Origin: Acanthosepion esculentum
Lineage: Eukaryota; Mollusca; Cephalopoda; Sepiida; Sepiidae
DNA length: 64,000 nt
Direction of reading: 5' to 3'
Assembly: GCA_964036315.1 (NCBI GenBank)
Contig: OZ038492.1
Span: 34,011,118 to 34,075,117, forward strand
Part shown: in pieces, positions 42,224-53,096 of the stretch
Layout: every line of letters starts with the position of its first letter
Numbering within the stretch: position 1 is the stretch's first letter
Notes under the pieces: model-generated
What the model was told of the DNA's origin: nothing
The model's input: only the letters and a program-made list of their open reading frames with translations
The model's database searches: none
Position numbers and translations under genes: made by a program

Positions 42224-42788
42224 ACCCATGATGATGCACACTAAGTTCACGTTGTTTGTTATGGACTTGTGAGTCATGAATAACGAGGGCTAGATCATGA
42301 CACCCTACTTCTTTCCAAAGTACCTCTAGATCATTACCACCACCTACATCGATATGTTAGACACAGTAGTACATATTCCAGCAGGTCTCTGAGCCCTCCC
42401 GCCTAGACCATGCTATCCAGGAGTGGCTGGCCAGGAACTTTCCCAACTATCACCCTCAACATATGAAACCCTAGCCCTCCTGATTGGAATCTCCTAGCAG
42501 CTTCACAATACCAAGTTCTCGTAGAGGGCTGCCATTGCGGATGTGATAAACATTGAATGATGCATTTCATTTTGTTTGACAAACAAAATAAAAGCAGCCT
42601 ATCAACATCACATTGCTTCCTCATGATGCAGTGATAAGCAAGTCAAGCTCTCAGATAAATTTGTAAGGAATTTGGTGCCCCACACTTATGACTTCTCTTA
42701 GAATCTCATTAAACATAACATTGGGATGTAGAAGATAGTCTTGGATTTGACAATGGTTTTCATTTTCTTTCCTTATTAGAGGTTTATT
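42224..42788. other. Unplaced sequence
   Basis: Somewhat more G+C (42300-42540). CCAGGAGTGGCTGGCCAGGA resembles the CCAGGAGTGGTTGGCCAATA following the LINE at 39898, so a further shared repeat is likely. Confidence 0.35.
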
Positions 42789-42789
42789 C

Positions 42790-42930
42790 CTTGTTCCCTG
42801 TTTAGGATTGGATTTCTGGTTCCATCTAAAATCTTTTCCTTTTCTTTCACTTCCAGTAGCCCCTTGTATCTTCTTAGTGGCATTATTGTTTTGCTTGGGG
42901 TGAACTGATTTAAAAAAAAAAAAAAAAAAA
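42790..42930 (+). pseudogene. LINE 3' UTR fragment
   Basis: ACTTCCAGTAGCCCCTTGTA, TTAGTGGCATTATTGTTTTG, CTTGGGGTGAACTGATT and an A18 tail. No coding portion certain. Confidence 0.7.
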
Positions 42931-43084
42931 TCCATTTTTCATTCCCACTGACAATTCCAAAATTCTGTGTTGGGCAAGAGAGCAGCAATTGCTTAAATGC
43001 CAACCGATTTGCCCTTCTGTAAAATTTATGCAGAACCCAATCTCAGAGATTTTTAAAGTTCTTCTTAATGTTTCTAAATGATAT

Positions 43085-43290
43085 ACTAGAATTGACTGCA
43101 GAAATGGTTATTTGTGCAGAAAGACGGACAAATTAGCTGAGTTCAAATTCCAGTCTAGTCTACTGTATTCATTTTCATGTAAATAATCTTGGGAAAGCAT
43201 GGATCCATTTCTTCTTCCCCTAGCTATGAATTAAATAGCAAGGTAGACTGCTTTTGGTGGCAGCCAGTCTAAGACTACTCTGATTTTAAA
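43085..43290 (+). repeat. SINE-Y copy 3
   Basis: GCTGAGTTCAAATTCCAG, TAATCTTGGGAAAGCATGGA, CCTAGCTATGAATTAAATAG and TGGCAGCCAGTCTAAGAC follow the SINE-Y order in direct orientation, with several substitutions. Confidence 0.5.
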
Positions 43291-43995
43291 ATTGTTGAGA
43301 AAAAAAAAAGAAACCACTATTATTTTTTCCCAAGAAGTGAAGGTAATTCACATATAATAAAAAGGTGATCATGGCTCTCCACAGATTCTACTATATCCTG
43401 AAGGGACTTGGCATTAAAGAAGAACCAGAAAACTATGAAAGAACTTTTGTGATTTTACTAATATTTTGCAAATAGGAATTAATAACTTTTTCCAATAATC
43501 TATGTACACTATTGCCCTTATTTTTTTTTTTTTTAATTCTAAGCACTCTTGGTTCAAAAATCCTATCAGATTGTCAATTTTGCCTGATTCCTGAATTATG
43601 TCAAGGCCATATCATTAATGCATTTGGACTGTTACAGATTTAAATTAAACATTTCTCATTAAATTGCTTAATAATAATTTCTGATGAGACTCACCAGAAT
43701 TTACATCTAAAATATACTTCCTGAAAAGTAAGTGACAATACTTACCCCCGTCATGCGTTTGGATAACAAATGTACAACTTGGTGGTAAGTATATAAATTA
43801 TTCAGTAGTGCAGTGGGTGGAACAGCCCTCCAGAATAAGAATTTGGCAATTTTAAGGTAGGTAGGTGACACTTGGGGCATCTTTACTGCTACTTCTGTCT
43901 TCTCACTTGATCCTAAAAATTCTCATTCACTTATTTGCTTCACTTCCTTCTACCTACTTGTTGACAGTCGGTGAAAACTTTACTGCTGGTTATAA
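43291..43995. other. Nothing recognised
   Basis: AT-rich. Confidence 0.3.
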
Positions 43996-43999
43996 AATT

Positions 44000-44360
44000 T
44001 TTTTTTTTTTTTTTTAATCATATCACCCCAAGCAAGGCCGGAGGCCGCTATCACGCAAGGGGTTAAAGAAGGGTTGGAGGAAGAGCAGATAGGAGTGGCA
44101 AGGGAGGGGATGTGGAGAAAGAGAAAGACAGTGGGTCGATCAAGGCAAGGGGGCCACAAAAGATCCAGAGCGAGAGCAGATAGGAATGAAAAATGAAAGG
44201 ATGTGGAGAAGGGAAGTGGATAGATCAAGGCAACTGGAGATGTCGATTGACGCTACACTTAAACCGTTGGAGATTGTATTTGTCAGGGAAACAGTAATAG
44301 GGGAGTTCCATAGGTGAGATGTGCGAGACATGAAGCTATTGGAGTAGAAGAGACGTCTAC
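44000..44360 (-). mobile_element. LINE, very short 5'-truncated young copy
   Basis: A T18 run, then the 3' end CACCCCAAGCAAGGCCGGAG then ATCACGCAAGGGG, and coding through SLTNTISNG-like codons. It is nearly identical to 5165-5515 of the 5141 copy (CAACTGGAGATGTCGATTGA, ACTTAAACCGTTGGAGATTG, GAGATGTGCGAGACATGAAG, GGAGTAGAAGAGACGTCTAC), with a few deletions. It stops abruptly at 44360. Confidence 0.85.
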
Positions 44361-44549
44361 ATAAATAAAATTGAGTACCCACTTGACTTTGTGTGAAGTC
44401 AAATGTAGTACAATTAAATGTGTTGTGAAAATTATACAACTTACAGACTTGGAATTTGACTGGAAGTTTTTCTCAATTTTTGATTCCATTTGCCGTTTTA
44501 ATTCTGTACAAAACTTATTTTCTAAGCATATCTTAGATGTGACACAAAG

Positions 44550-44650
44550 CATGGGGCATCCAGTGAAAATTGAACTCACTCCTCAGTTGTAATTGTTCTA
44601 GCAAGACCAGCTTGTTAACCATTACACTACATTGAGGTGCCTTCCACACA
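44550..44650 (-). repeat. tRNA-derived SINE (same family as the trimer)
   Basis: On the minus strand CACCTCAATGTAGTGTAATG then GTTAACAAGCTGGTCTTGC, ACAATTACAACTGAGGAGTG and AGTTCAATTTTCACTGGATG. This is the OR-type unit of 30127. Confidence 0.65.
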
Positions 44651-44764
44651 CGATCTATGAATGTCTTCTTATTCATAAAAACATGATTCAAAGAACTGGT
44701 TATTTTTTTTTAAGGAAAGAGCAGACATTAGGTTTATGGATACCAAATTCTACCTTACTCAATG

Positions 44765-44865
44765 TGATGGAACACTGGCTTAGTGGGTATAAGTGTTAGG
44801 TAAGTTGTTAACTTGTAGCTTGCCTGGTAGTCATGAGTTCAATCCCTGTGTTAATTTGCGTGGAA
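44765..44865 (+). repeat. tRNA-derived SINE, plus copy of an inverted pair
   Basis: ACTGGCTTAGTGGGTATAAG (A-box side) and CATGAGTTCAATCCCTGTGT (B box). Confidence 0.65.
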
Positions 44866-45129
44866 GAATATATGATGAAAAAAATTATTAATCTTTCAGT
44901 AATTTGGATGCATTTGCTGCCTTCACAAAGAATTAGAAATATAAAAAAAACAGTTGAAGTTTGTTCTGAATAAAGATGACATGCAAACTATTCTCGTTCA
45001 ACAATAAGTGGTTTGTTTTAGCTTAAAAAAAGAAAGTTCCTGATCGGTTTAATATTAATCAAGAATTATCATTTGCTAGGCACTTTGACCCTTTATTTGA
45101 CCTACAGGAAGAGACTACTTTTATGCTGA

Positions 45130-45245
45130 GGAGTGAGTGCATATGAATTTCTCTACCTCACACAGGGATTGAACTCACAAACCAAGGACTGAAGTCCAGA
45201 AGGTAAACTGCAACACTTATACCCACTCAGCCATGGTTCCCCCAG
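45130..45245 (-). repeat. tRNA-derived SINE, minus copy of an inverted pair
   Basis: Inverse of 44765: CACAGGGATTGAACTCACAA and CACTTATACCCACTCAGCCA. The pair spans 480 bp and could pair in RNA. Confidence 0.65.
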
Positions 45246-45388
45246 TAGGATAAAGTCATAAAGTAATACTTGAAGCTGTAGTCCATATAGACACGATGAA
45301 GTACAGACTGGCTGATCATATCTAAAGAGGAAAGGCTTTCAACAACTGCTATTCTATAAAAATAGAATAGTTATATTCGAGAGTGATG

Positions 45389-45712
45389 GGGGCACCTTGG
45401 TGTATTGTAATGGTTAGCAAGCTTGTCTCGCTAAAACAGTTACGCCTGAATAGTGAGTTCGATCCTCACTGGGTGCCCCATACTTTCGGCCTTGTGCCAC
45501 ATCCAGGCCATTGATAAAGCAATTGTTAAGTTTGATGAAAATTGGTTGAAAGATCAATGAAAAATAAGAAAGAAACCAGTAAAAATTATTGTTGGCTACA
45601 ATTGAGTGAAGTTTGTATTAGATTGCTTGGAAATTGAGGGGTTTTGGGCACCTCGAGATGGTGTAAAGTTTAGCAAGCTTGTCTCGCTAACCATTACACC
45701 TGGAAAATCACT
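45389..45712 (+). mobile_element. SINE / Helitron fragment / SINE composite insertion with TSD
   Basis: The 18-bp word TATATTCGAGAGTGATGG stands at 45372-45389 and again at 45713-45730. Between them: a full OR-type SINE (GGCACCTTGGTGTATTGTAA, GAGTTCGATCCTCACTGGG), then 45505-45645 in minus orientation from the Helitron-like element (AATTGTTAAGTTTGATGAAA, ATCAATGAAAAATAAGAAAG, GAGTGAAGTTTGTATTAGAT), then a truncated second SINE (GGCACCTCGAGATGGTGTAA). The Helitron part itself has a deletion relative to 48070-48290. Confidence 0.75.
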
Positions 45713-45734
45713 ATATTCGAGAGTGATGGTGCCT

Positions 45735-46115
45735 ATGCAAGACTCTAGTTGGCCTTGTATAGACTTGAACAGACATTCCACTGCATATTTGTCCTCTAAG
45801 ACAATGGCCTGTGACAGAGAGAGTTTGGGAAACACACAAACACATATATTTTTTTTTATTTTTTTATTGAAATTGGAGTAGATTTGAACAGCGAAATTAG
45901 ATCAGAACAATTTTGTTTACTGATGGAAACCTGATCTCGCCCATTTGGAATTGGGTCATTAGAAAAGACAATGAAAATAATCAAAATAACTTTTGTCGGT
46001 TAAAATTATAAATAGGGCTGAGTAAGCAAGAAAGGACTTTTGAAATTCCCAGGATTTTGGGTTGACAGTGACACTTATGATAATCGTGTGCAGACCAAGA
46101 GTTGATTTGTGATCA
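45735..46115. other. Unplaced sequence
   Basis: No feature recognised; it contains GATCAGAACAATTTTGTTTA and is otherwise unique in the window. Confidence 0.3.
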
Positions 46116-46119
46116 GCCA

Positions 46120-46530
46120 GGCTTATCTATATAAATGCGCACAGAAACCTGTTGGGAGATGGTTGGCTGGTCTGCTATAGAGTGCAATCGAGCTGGAGAG
46201 AGAGGTCAGAGGTTGGAGCCAGGCGCCTGCTAACATATTTTGTTGCTATACGTACGAAGAAGCGAATTACTCCTTCAACGTCTAAGACTACTACTGCTAC
46301 TGCTACTATTATTACTACCACTGGAAACGGAAACATCGATCAAGCTACAATAATCAAGAGTCGCAAATCGTTCTAAGACGATTTCACAACAAGCTAATCA
46401 CAACCCACTGTCTAGTATCCAGTGTATGAGTTTTTACATCAATTATTTTCATTTCTGTAACCTGTTTCTTTGCTGCTATATAAAAGACATTAACAATTAA
46501 ACCATTGAATAGTTGTTTGTTCGGCTTACT
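46120..46530 (+). promoter_or_regulatory. LTR-like or promoter-like segment
   Basis: A TATA-box-like CTATATAAATGCGC (46130-46143), then a GC-rich stretch (GGAGCCAGGCGCCTGC), a (CTA)n-like run ACTACTACTGCTACTGC, and a second ATATAAAAGACATTAAC followed by TTGTTTGTTCGGCTTACTGC, reminiscent of the R-U5 part of gypsy-like LTRs. No second LTR, primer-binding site or gag/pol is recognisable, so a solo LTR or a host promoter remain equal options. Confidence 0.3.
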
Positions 46531-46534
46531 GCAG

Positions 46535-47230
46535 ATATATACATTTTTTTTTGGTGCATTCTAAATTTCTTAGCATCAGACTCTCCAGCCGTGTCTACAT
46601 CTTCAGTCGACCGTGAATGGATGAACATCACTTCTGCTTTCTGGATCAAACCAAACACAACGTGGGCAGGAAGCAGGATTAAACCAGTGGACTGGTTGAA
46701 TGATCTACAGATGCTCAGGGGACCTATGGTCACTCCCTTAAGTTTGGTTAAGACTGAGTGGACACCTCAACCCAGAGAGTAAGACGTCAGAGGTTGAGGG
46801 GCTGGGGCGAAAGTGGTTAGAGGCCCAGTGGATGTAAGCATTATGTGTATACAGTTGGTGGCAAGATTTAATGAGAATATTCAATCTGTGGTGATAGACT
46901 AAAGGGTTTGAAATGTAAGAGTTATGAAATATATTATAAGGAAGGGAAGCTGAAATGATATCAATTACAACCAAGATGAAGATGTCAATTCAAATATATC
47001 AGATCTTTATGAGACATCTTGAATATGTTCCACCAGCGTATCTTTGTAAGCACTGGGGAATAGCAATGACGAGTGACTAATCTGAGAGATGGGTCTCTCG
47101 ATGAACTATGCACTGTTTCTTGTTTAAAATTCAATTTCATTGTGGTGATAAGGAGTAAAAGGGGAGAGAAGAGGAAGAGAGAAGTTGAGCAGATAGGGAT
47201 CGAGTGAGGGACGGGAAAAAAAAACAGTCA
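46535..47230. other. Unplaced, one composition-atypical open frame
   Basis: An 89-codon open frame at 46513-46782 (+) has a fairly protein-like middle (DREWMNITSAFWIKPN) but no domain I know. It lies next to the LTR-like segment and could be flanking host DNA or part of it. Confidence 0.25.
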
Positions 47231-47235
47231 AGTCT

Positions 47236-47615
47236 CATTGATTGATTTTTTTTTTTTTACAGCTTATCAACCTTCTGTAGGTTATTATAAAGCCAGAAAA
47301 TATTTTTAGATTTTTTTGGAGATTATGATTTGCTGATACAAGGCTTACTAATTTAACCTTAGCTGTGGGGAGAAAAGATGGATTCATACTTTTCCCAAGA
47401 GTATTGACGCATAAGTGAATATGACGAAGCCAATGGCAATTGGAACTCTGCTCCCAGATTTCCAATTCTGAGTCATTAATCATCACACAGCCTGCACATC
47501 CAAGTTTACAGTACTTGGTATCATTCACCTATCTAGGTACTGACCAGGTTCAACATTGCTTAACTTCAGTCATAATATGGGAACTCATGTTTCAACATGA
47601 TGTGATCTTTAGCAT
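47236..47615 (-). repeat. 5S-SINE, complete copy
   Basis: Minus orientation: TTTACAGCTTATCAACCTTC, TAAAGCCAGAAAATATTTTT, TTAACCTTAGCTGTGGGG (central motif), TATTGACGCATAAGTGAATA, tRNA-like ATTCTGAGTCATTAATCATC, then the 5S head (TTTACAGTACTTGGTATC, CCTATCTAGGTACTGACCAG, ATTGCTTAACTTCAGTC, CAACATGATGTGATC). Confidence 0.8.
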
Positions 47616-47691
47616 TTTCAGTGAGATTAGTGGGGGGAATGTCAAAAACAAAACAAGAAATAGTGCAAGTATATATTTAGTTAAAACAGAC

Positions 47692-47692
<1 letters not shown>

Positions 47693-47761
<69 letters not shown>
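47693..47761. repeat. (TA)n microsatellite, longest in the window
   Basis: About 69 bp of pure TA at the 5' edge of the second Helitron-like copy. Confidence 0.95.
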
Positions 47762-47764
<3 letters not shown>

Positions 47765-47896
47765 AGTGGATGTCTGATATCTTTTCACTACAGAATAGTC
47801 CAACTGATTTTGACCAAACTTGGCACATACATTATAGAATGTAAGAGATAGGTTCTTAGCATAAAAAATTGATAATTTTTTTAAAAAATCAATTAT

Positions 47897-47941
<45 letters not shown>

Positions 47942-48594
47942 GATAAGTTCAATTTTTTCCTTTCTTTTCGTTCAAACTCGGTATGTAGGTTACTTACATC
48001 ATGACAAGCTCAGTGATACTTCATTTTTATTTCTACAGTGTTTAGCAAAAATTGATTTCAACACAAATTTTAAACTAAAAACTCCCCCAATTTTCAAGCA
48101 ATCTAATACAAACTTCACTCAATTATAGCCAACAATAAGTTGATTGCTTAAGTCATTTAACTTGATAATTGAGTCCACCCATATAGTGAAAACTTGTGTA
48201 AATAACAAAAATGGCAATTTTTACTGGTTTCTTTCTTATTTTTCATTGATCTTTCAACCAATTTTCATCAAACTTAACAATTGCTTTATAAATGTATCCT
48301 CTTTTACATCCCTGGTAGCACACCGACAAATTGAATTTCCAAAACTCCAAAATAATTGTGGTTTGAAGTGGGTTTTCATGTTGTCTGTTTTACCCCTTCA
48401 TGTCCTCGGCTAACTTTGATTGAATAAATACAGACTTCTTCACTTATATCAGTAACTGCATTAATTCAAAATATTTTTTAATGAAAGTACTTTAAAAAAA
48501 TTGAAGAAGATCGACTCTGTTACATCTAAACATGATGCTGTTTTTGCTCCATTCTAATTGAACGCTTTTTCTGATCGACCAGCTGGGTATAGAA
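47762..48594 (+). mobile_element. Helitron-like non-autonomous element, copy 2
   Basis: Collinear with 31735-32539 (CCAACTGATTTTGACCAAAC, TCAAGCAATCTAATACAAAC, TTTCATTGATCTTTCAACCA, TTGAACGCTTTTTCTGATCG), with an internal A-run (47902-47939) not present in copy 1. The terminus is weaker here: GACCAGCTGGGTATAGAAAG lacks the clear CTAG end. Confidence 0.65.
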
Positions 48595-48599
48595 AGTCA

Positions 48600-49660
48600 G
48601 AAATAAAAAACACCAGTAACAATTAGGAAGATGATAGTTTCTTTATTATAAAAAAAAAAAAAAAAAATTTGAGAAAAAATTGTTTTATGCCATAAAAGGT
48701 TTGACAAGGTTTGAAGTGGGGATAATGAAAATGTGAAGGCAACGCAACAAAGTTTGTTTTTTTTGTATTTTATATGAAAAGATGAACATAAATAACATTG
48801 CAAAGAAAAAAAAATTACACTTTTTTTATCATGATACAATACTGTACAGCATAGAAGATGTATCCAAAGTCAAAAAGTAATGTCCTAAACAAAAAGCTCT
48901 GAACGTAACTCTCCCTTGATAAGTTATCCTAACTTACCTGTAAATGATTTTCTTCAGATTAACAAATATATATTTGTTCAGAGGATATTTCAATGACTCC
49001 ATTGTATCCTCAGATTAGTACACTGGTGAATTTATATATTGTACCACCTGAGGACAGTCAGAGATCAGTTTGAGAAATGTTGCATTAATAAAAAAAATTT
49101 TGATATATTTTTTTTTTTTTATTCTAAGCCCCCATTTCTCAATTTATACACAGGGATTATGTGGGGCATAAATTTTACAAGATGATCCTACAACAGTAGA
49201 TGAAAGGGCAAGTGGGGTGCGTTTACTTTATACAACGTAGATTACAGTAAATGAGACAAACATCTTTTTTTCTCATTTCTATAGGTGGATGAGCATTTTC
49301 ATATTTCATAAGAATATTGAATGAGGTGTAAGAGCGCATTGCTCTAATTAGAAATTAATTTTCTTTTCCTAGGTGATTTGTTAATAAGCATCACCAACCA
49401 GGCACTTAGGTTGAACTCTCACATCAGCCATTTGCTGTTTTAATTCTGTGCAAAACCCATGAATGCCTCAAAGAATGTTCATATTATTTACAACAAACTT
49501 TTTATTTTGAATATATAGTTCTTGCTTTATAGTCTCAAACTGTGATAACTACAGGAAGATCATTTTTTTTAAGCTGTCCTACGGTAATTTTCCATGATCA
49601 TGAATGCGGTTTACTAACCACAAAACATAGTAAACAGTAGAAAATGAAAAATACGGTTCA
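48600..49660. other. AT-rich, nothing recognised
   Basis: Homopolymers; no feature placed. Confidence 0.3.
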
Positions 49661-49674
49661 ATGTTGTTTCATGA

Positions 49675-49760
49675 TGTGCTTTGAGGGGGGGGGGTAAAGG
49701 GAGAGTAATATAAGAATGTGCTTTGAGGGGGGGGGTAAAGGGAGAGTAATATAAGAATGT
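49675..49760. repeat. ~42-bp direct tandem duplication
   Basis: ATGTGCTTTGAGGGGGGGGG, then TAAAGGGAGAGTAATATAAG, twice with only the G-run length changed. Confidence 0.95.
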
Positions 49761-49764
49761 CCTC

Positions 49765-51300
49765 CTCCCTACTCATGAAAGCAATGTTTTTCAAAGTTGT
49801 AAGGAAAAAAAAAATATAGTTATAATTTACAAGATTGAAATATATCTTTGAGCTTAAAGAAGTCAAATAATTATGATCACCAACAGCAGACAATATATTG
49901 GGAAACATCAAAGGTTAACTCTACTCAAACCAAACAACCACTCCTGCTTTCACAGGAGTGGTTGGAAGGACATAATATAAATTGATTCTAAAACTGTAAA
50001 GTGAAAATCAGAGGCCTGACAGATTGAAAAACTGGAACATGGTAGATTGATAATAATTTAATAAATACTCAGCTATTGCCAACCCTGTGCAAATTATCTT
50101 TCTGAATATTGGTTGGTATATTCTGATTAATCTTTGCTTCCATTAATCAGCAAATACCGTGAAAGGCATTTTGGAAAATTTGCATAGGTGTGTCAATTCA
50201 TTTGGGTCTGTGAGAGCCAAGCATTTATTAAACAACTATCAATGTGCCCGGTTCTATAACATGTTCTTGGTACTGCGGAAGTCTTACTCCAATTTTCACC
50301 TCATGGTTTTAAAGTCAATTTATACAAGGAAAACGTAACAGCTCCCAAATCCTTTCAAAACTCAAATCTGAAGCCGTGAAATTTTTTGTTTTCACCAAAT
50401 GTATGATACAAGGAACACATATTATTAAAAACATCAAATGAGAAATATAAATTATTTTTAATCAATTTTATAAACAATATCATTAATTTGTTTTTACTAG
50501 TATTTTTTTTCAACTTAATTTCAAGTCTGAAATTAAGACGAATATGAGTCAATAATAACTGACAATGCTTCATCTCAGAAATGTCAAATATCATAATAAC
50601 GGTAATTTCTATTTTATGTAAAATTTCAGGATTTTATTTTAGTCGTAATCCTTTCCTGTTTATAGTAACAGAAAAATGTAAATAATCACTAATTCCAGAA
50701 TTGTAAAGTGATTCAGTGCCAGTGCATTACCTGATGTCTGCAGTGAGCCAAATAATTGCTACTTTTTGTTTTTGAGGTTTTAAATGAAAAAGCAATTTTC
50801 TGAGAAACATACATAATATTTAAGTCAGAAGGAATTGGGGGGGTCGGGGGGGTGAAGGAAGGAAGAGAATTAGAGAAAAAACAAAAATAGAACCACATAA
50901 AAGAAAGAGAGCAAAAAGTGGGGGGATGGATTCGACTGGGAGAGAAACTATCTGGCTGGATTATCAGAAATAATGGAAGAGATTGTAAAGCAGGTACAAA
51001 TGGAAAGGTGTAAAATTAAGATGAATTATAAGATTTGGACTAATATCGTCATCCTGTGAAACACTGTGATAATGACAATAAAAATGATGACATTAGTCAC
51101 AGTTTAAATAACATTAAGGTTCTTTATGGGGAGAGAGAGAGATTGCAAGGGAGTGAGAGAGAAAGCAAGAAAATAAGAGATGAAACAGTAGAAAGATATG
51201 CATTCTTTATTAAAATAATCCATTTTTTTTTTTGTATAGCATTAAAACCTGAACTGGCAACAAAGATTGTAAAAGAGAGGAAGATAAAATAGAAGCCAAG
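49765..51300. other. Nothing recognised
   Basis: A purine-rich stretch (50830-50950; 51128-51290) with GA-type runs. ACTCCTGCTTTCACAGGAGT near 49940-49960 is a short perfect hairpin. Confidence 0.4.
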
Positions 51301-51316
51301 GTTGTGAGAAAAGCTG

Positions 51317-51572
51317 ATGGATTAGAATGGATTAAAAGCTGATGGATTAGAATGGATTAAAAGCTGATGGATTAGAATGGATTAAAAGCTGATGGATTAG
51401 AATGGATTAAAAGCTGATGGATTAGAATGGATTAAAAGCTGATGGATTAGAATGGATTAAAAGCTGATGGATTAGAATGGATTAAAAGCTGATGGATTAG
51501 AATGGATTAAAAGCTGATGGATTAGAATGGATTAAAAGCTGATGGATTAGAATGGATTAAAAGCTGATGGAT
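51317..51572. repeat. 25-bp minisatellite, about 10 copies
   Basis: Unit GCTGATGGATTAGAATGGAT followed by TAAAA. Copies are identical by eye, so the expansion is recent or homogenised. Confidence 0.97.
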
Positions 51573-51944
51573 AATCTGAGTTGACAAAATCTACGTAATG
51601 TCCAGGTTCAGCTTGGTTAAATTCAAAGTCGTGCTGAATTTAATAAAAGGAAGACACAAATTAACTGCTAATATCTTGACACTTTTACATGGGAGAATAG
51701 AGGATAATATAAATATCCATTTATCAGAACCATGTTAGGCAGTTGAATGACAAAGTAGAAAAATTCTGTGTAATGCGTTGCATTCTCTAAAAGGACTTCA
51801 TCAGACTAAAGTTATGTTCTTATTGATGGAATTTTATATATGTATAGGAGGACATATAAACACAAGTTGTAATTATGGGGAAGTGCTGAACATGTGAGAG
51901 TGCTAAATTTAAAATTTTTGAGTTTCAAAATTTTAAAAATTGGA

Positions 51945-51967
51945 ATATATATATATATATATATATT
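51945..51967. repeat. (TA)n microsatellite
   Basis: Short TA run at the left edge of the inverted-repeat element. Confidence 0.9.
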
Positions 51968-52485
51968 AATACATGTCTCATTAAATAATATAGATAAGCG
52001 TTGTCTATATATTTTATGCAAGTTTTTTTCATATAGTCTGATAATCTTAATAACATTATCATTAAATAATGAAAGAAAATCACAATATTGATACATACTT
52101 TTTTTTATTTAATCCGATCTGAGCTTTCGGCTTACATAAGCCATTATCAAAGATGACAATTACACAATATATTTATGCAATACACGAACAAGAAATTGAT
52201 GATAGTATTATTTGTTTACATGGATGATTTCCAAGCAACGATAAACACGTGCATATAAAACGCTGAAAGCGAAAATCGCACGACAGCTCATGACGTCACA
52301 CATGACCACGCGAGAGTGAATCCGATGAGTATTGAGTATGGAAAGCCGTTGGTATGAACCAATGACTTCTGTTACTAATTATAGGCATTTAAGGATATTT
52401 TTGGAGATTTCATAGTTTATTTTGTTCAGGTTAGGTTTCAACTGTTTTATGTATATAGCTTCAATTTAATGAGACATGTATTAAT
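51965..52485 (-). mobile_element. 0.5-kb inverted-repeat element with CRE and TATA, Penelope-like end
   Basis: Perfect 22-bp inverted termini: 51965-51986 and 52464-52485 (core AATACATGTCTCATTAAAT). Inside, the minus strand reads GTGTGACGTCATGAG (CRE at 52291-52298), TTTTATATGCACGTG, then TTTGATAATGGCTTATGTAA then GCCGAAAGCTCAGATCGG and an AATAAA-A8 end at 52097-52110. GGCTT/AAGCC forms a stem between TTTGATAA and GAAA. CpGs are concentrated at 52260-52320. The layout resembles the pseudo-LTR of Penelope-like elements. Confidence 0.45.
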
Positions 52486-52508
52486 GAAAAAATGCTGCCT
52501 AAATACAC

Positions 52509-52509
<1 letters not shown>

Positions 52510-52551
<42 letters not shown>
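52510..52551. repeat. (TA)n microsatellite
   Basis: Pure TA run. Confidence 0.95.
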
Positions 52552-52553
<2 letters not shown>

Positions 52554-52924
52554 ATCAGATGTATGTGGACATATACTAGCTGATCTCGTTCAGTTTCCTT
52601 TTTTGTTTTTATCATTGTCTGCCAAGAAAGGTGAAATGCTGTAAAAACCGGTTTTCGTAGATATAAATCTTCAAAATGTGTTCAATGAAGCAGTGTCATT
52701 TTTAAAAAATTAATATTTCTTTGGTGATCTTTAGCAAAACATTCAAGATTGTTTTTATATTTACTGAGATACTAGTCAAAAATTAGTGACAATAACAATG
52801 CTTCATGTAAGATATTCAAAGGCTATTACTACTAAGGTAAATAATCCAAATAACGCAGCAAAATAGTAGAGATCAGAGAAATAAAGGAATATAGCAATAT
52901 GACTAATTTGAATAATGCCTACGG

Positions 52925-53025
52925 CTTAGTATTTGTAGCTTAATTGGTAAGGGATTGTCACAGTAAAACAGGCTTCCAAAGACAAGATGTATAAGTTCAA
53001 ATCTCATTGAAAGCAGCTTATTCTT
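52925..53025 (+). repeat. tRNA-derived SINE
   Basis: TTGTAGCTTAATTGGTAAGG (A box) and ATAAGTTCAAATCTCATTG (B box), followed by an AAGCAGC body and an A26 run at 53064-53090. Confidence 0.65.
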
Positions 53026-53065
53026 TATTTTCAATCTATATTTCTGACTTAAGAGTCAAATGTAA

Positions 53066-53094
<29 letters not shown>

Positions 53095-53096
<2 letters not shown>

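Noticed and set aside
7670..53025. tRNA genes at the A/B-box matches
   Set aside because: No complete acceptor stem or cloverleaf can be drawn, no CCA-proximal pairing, and the sequences recur as dispersed repeats.
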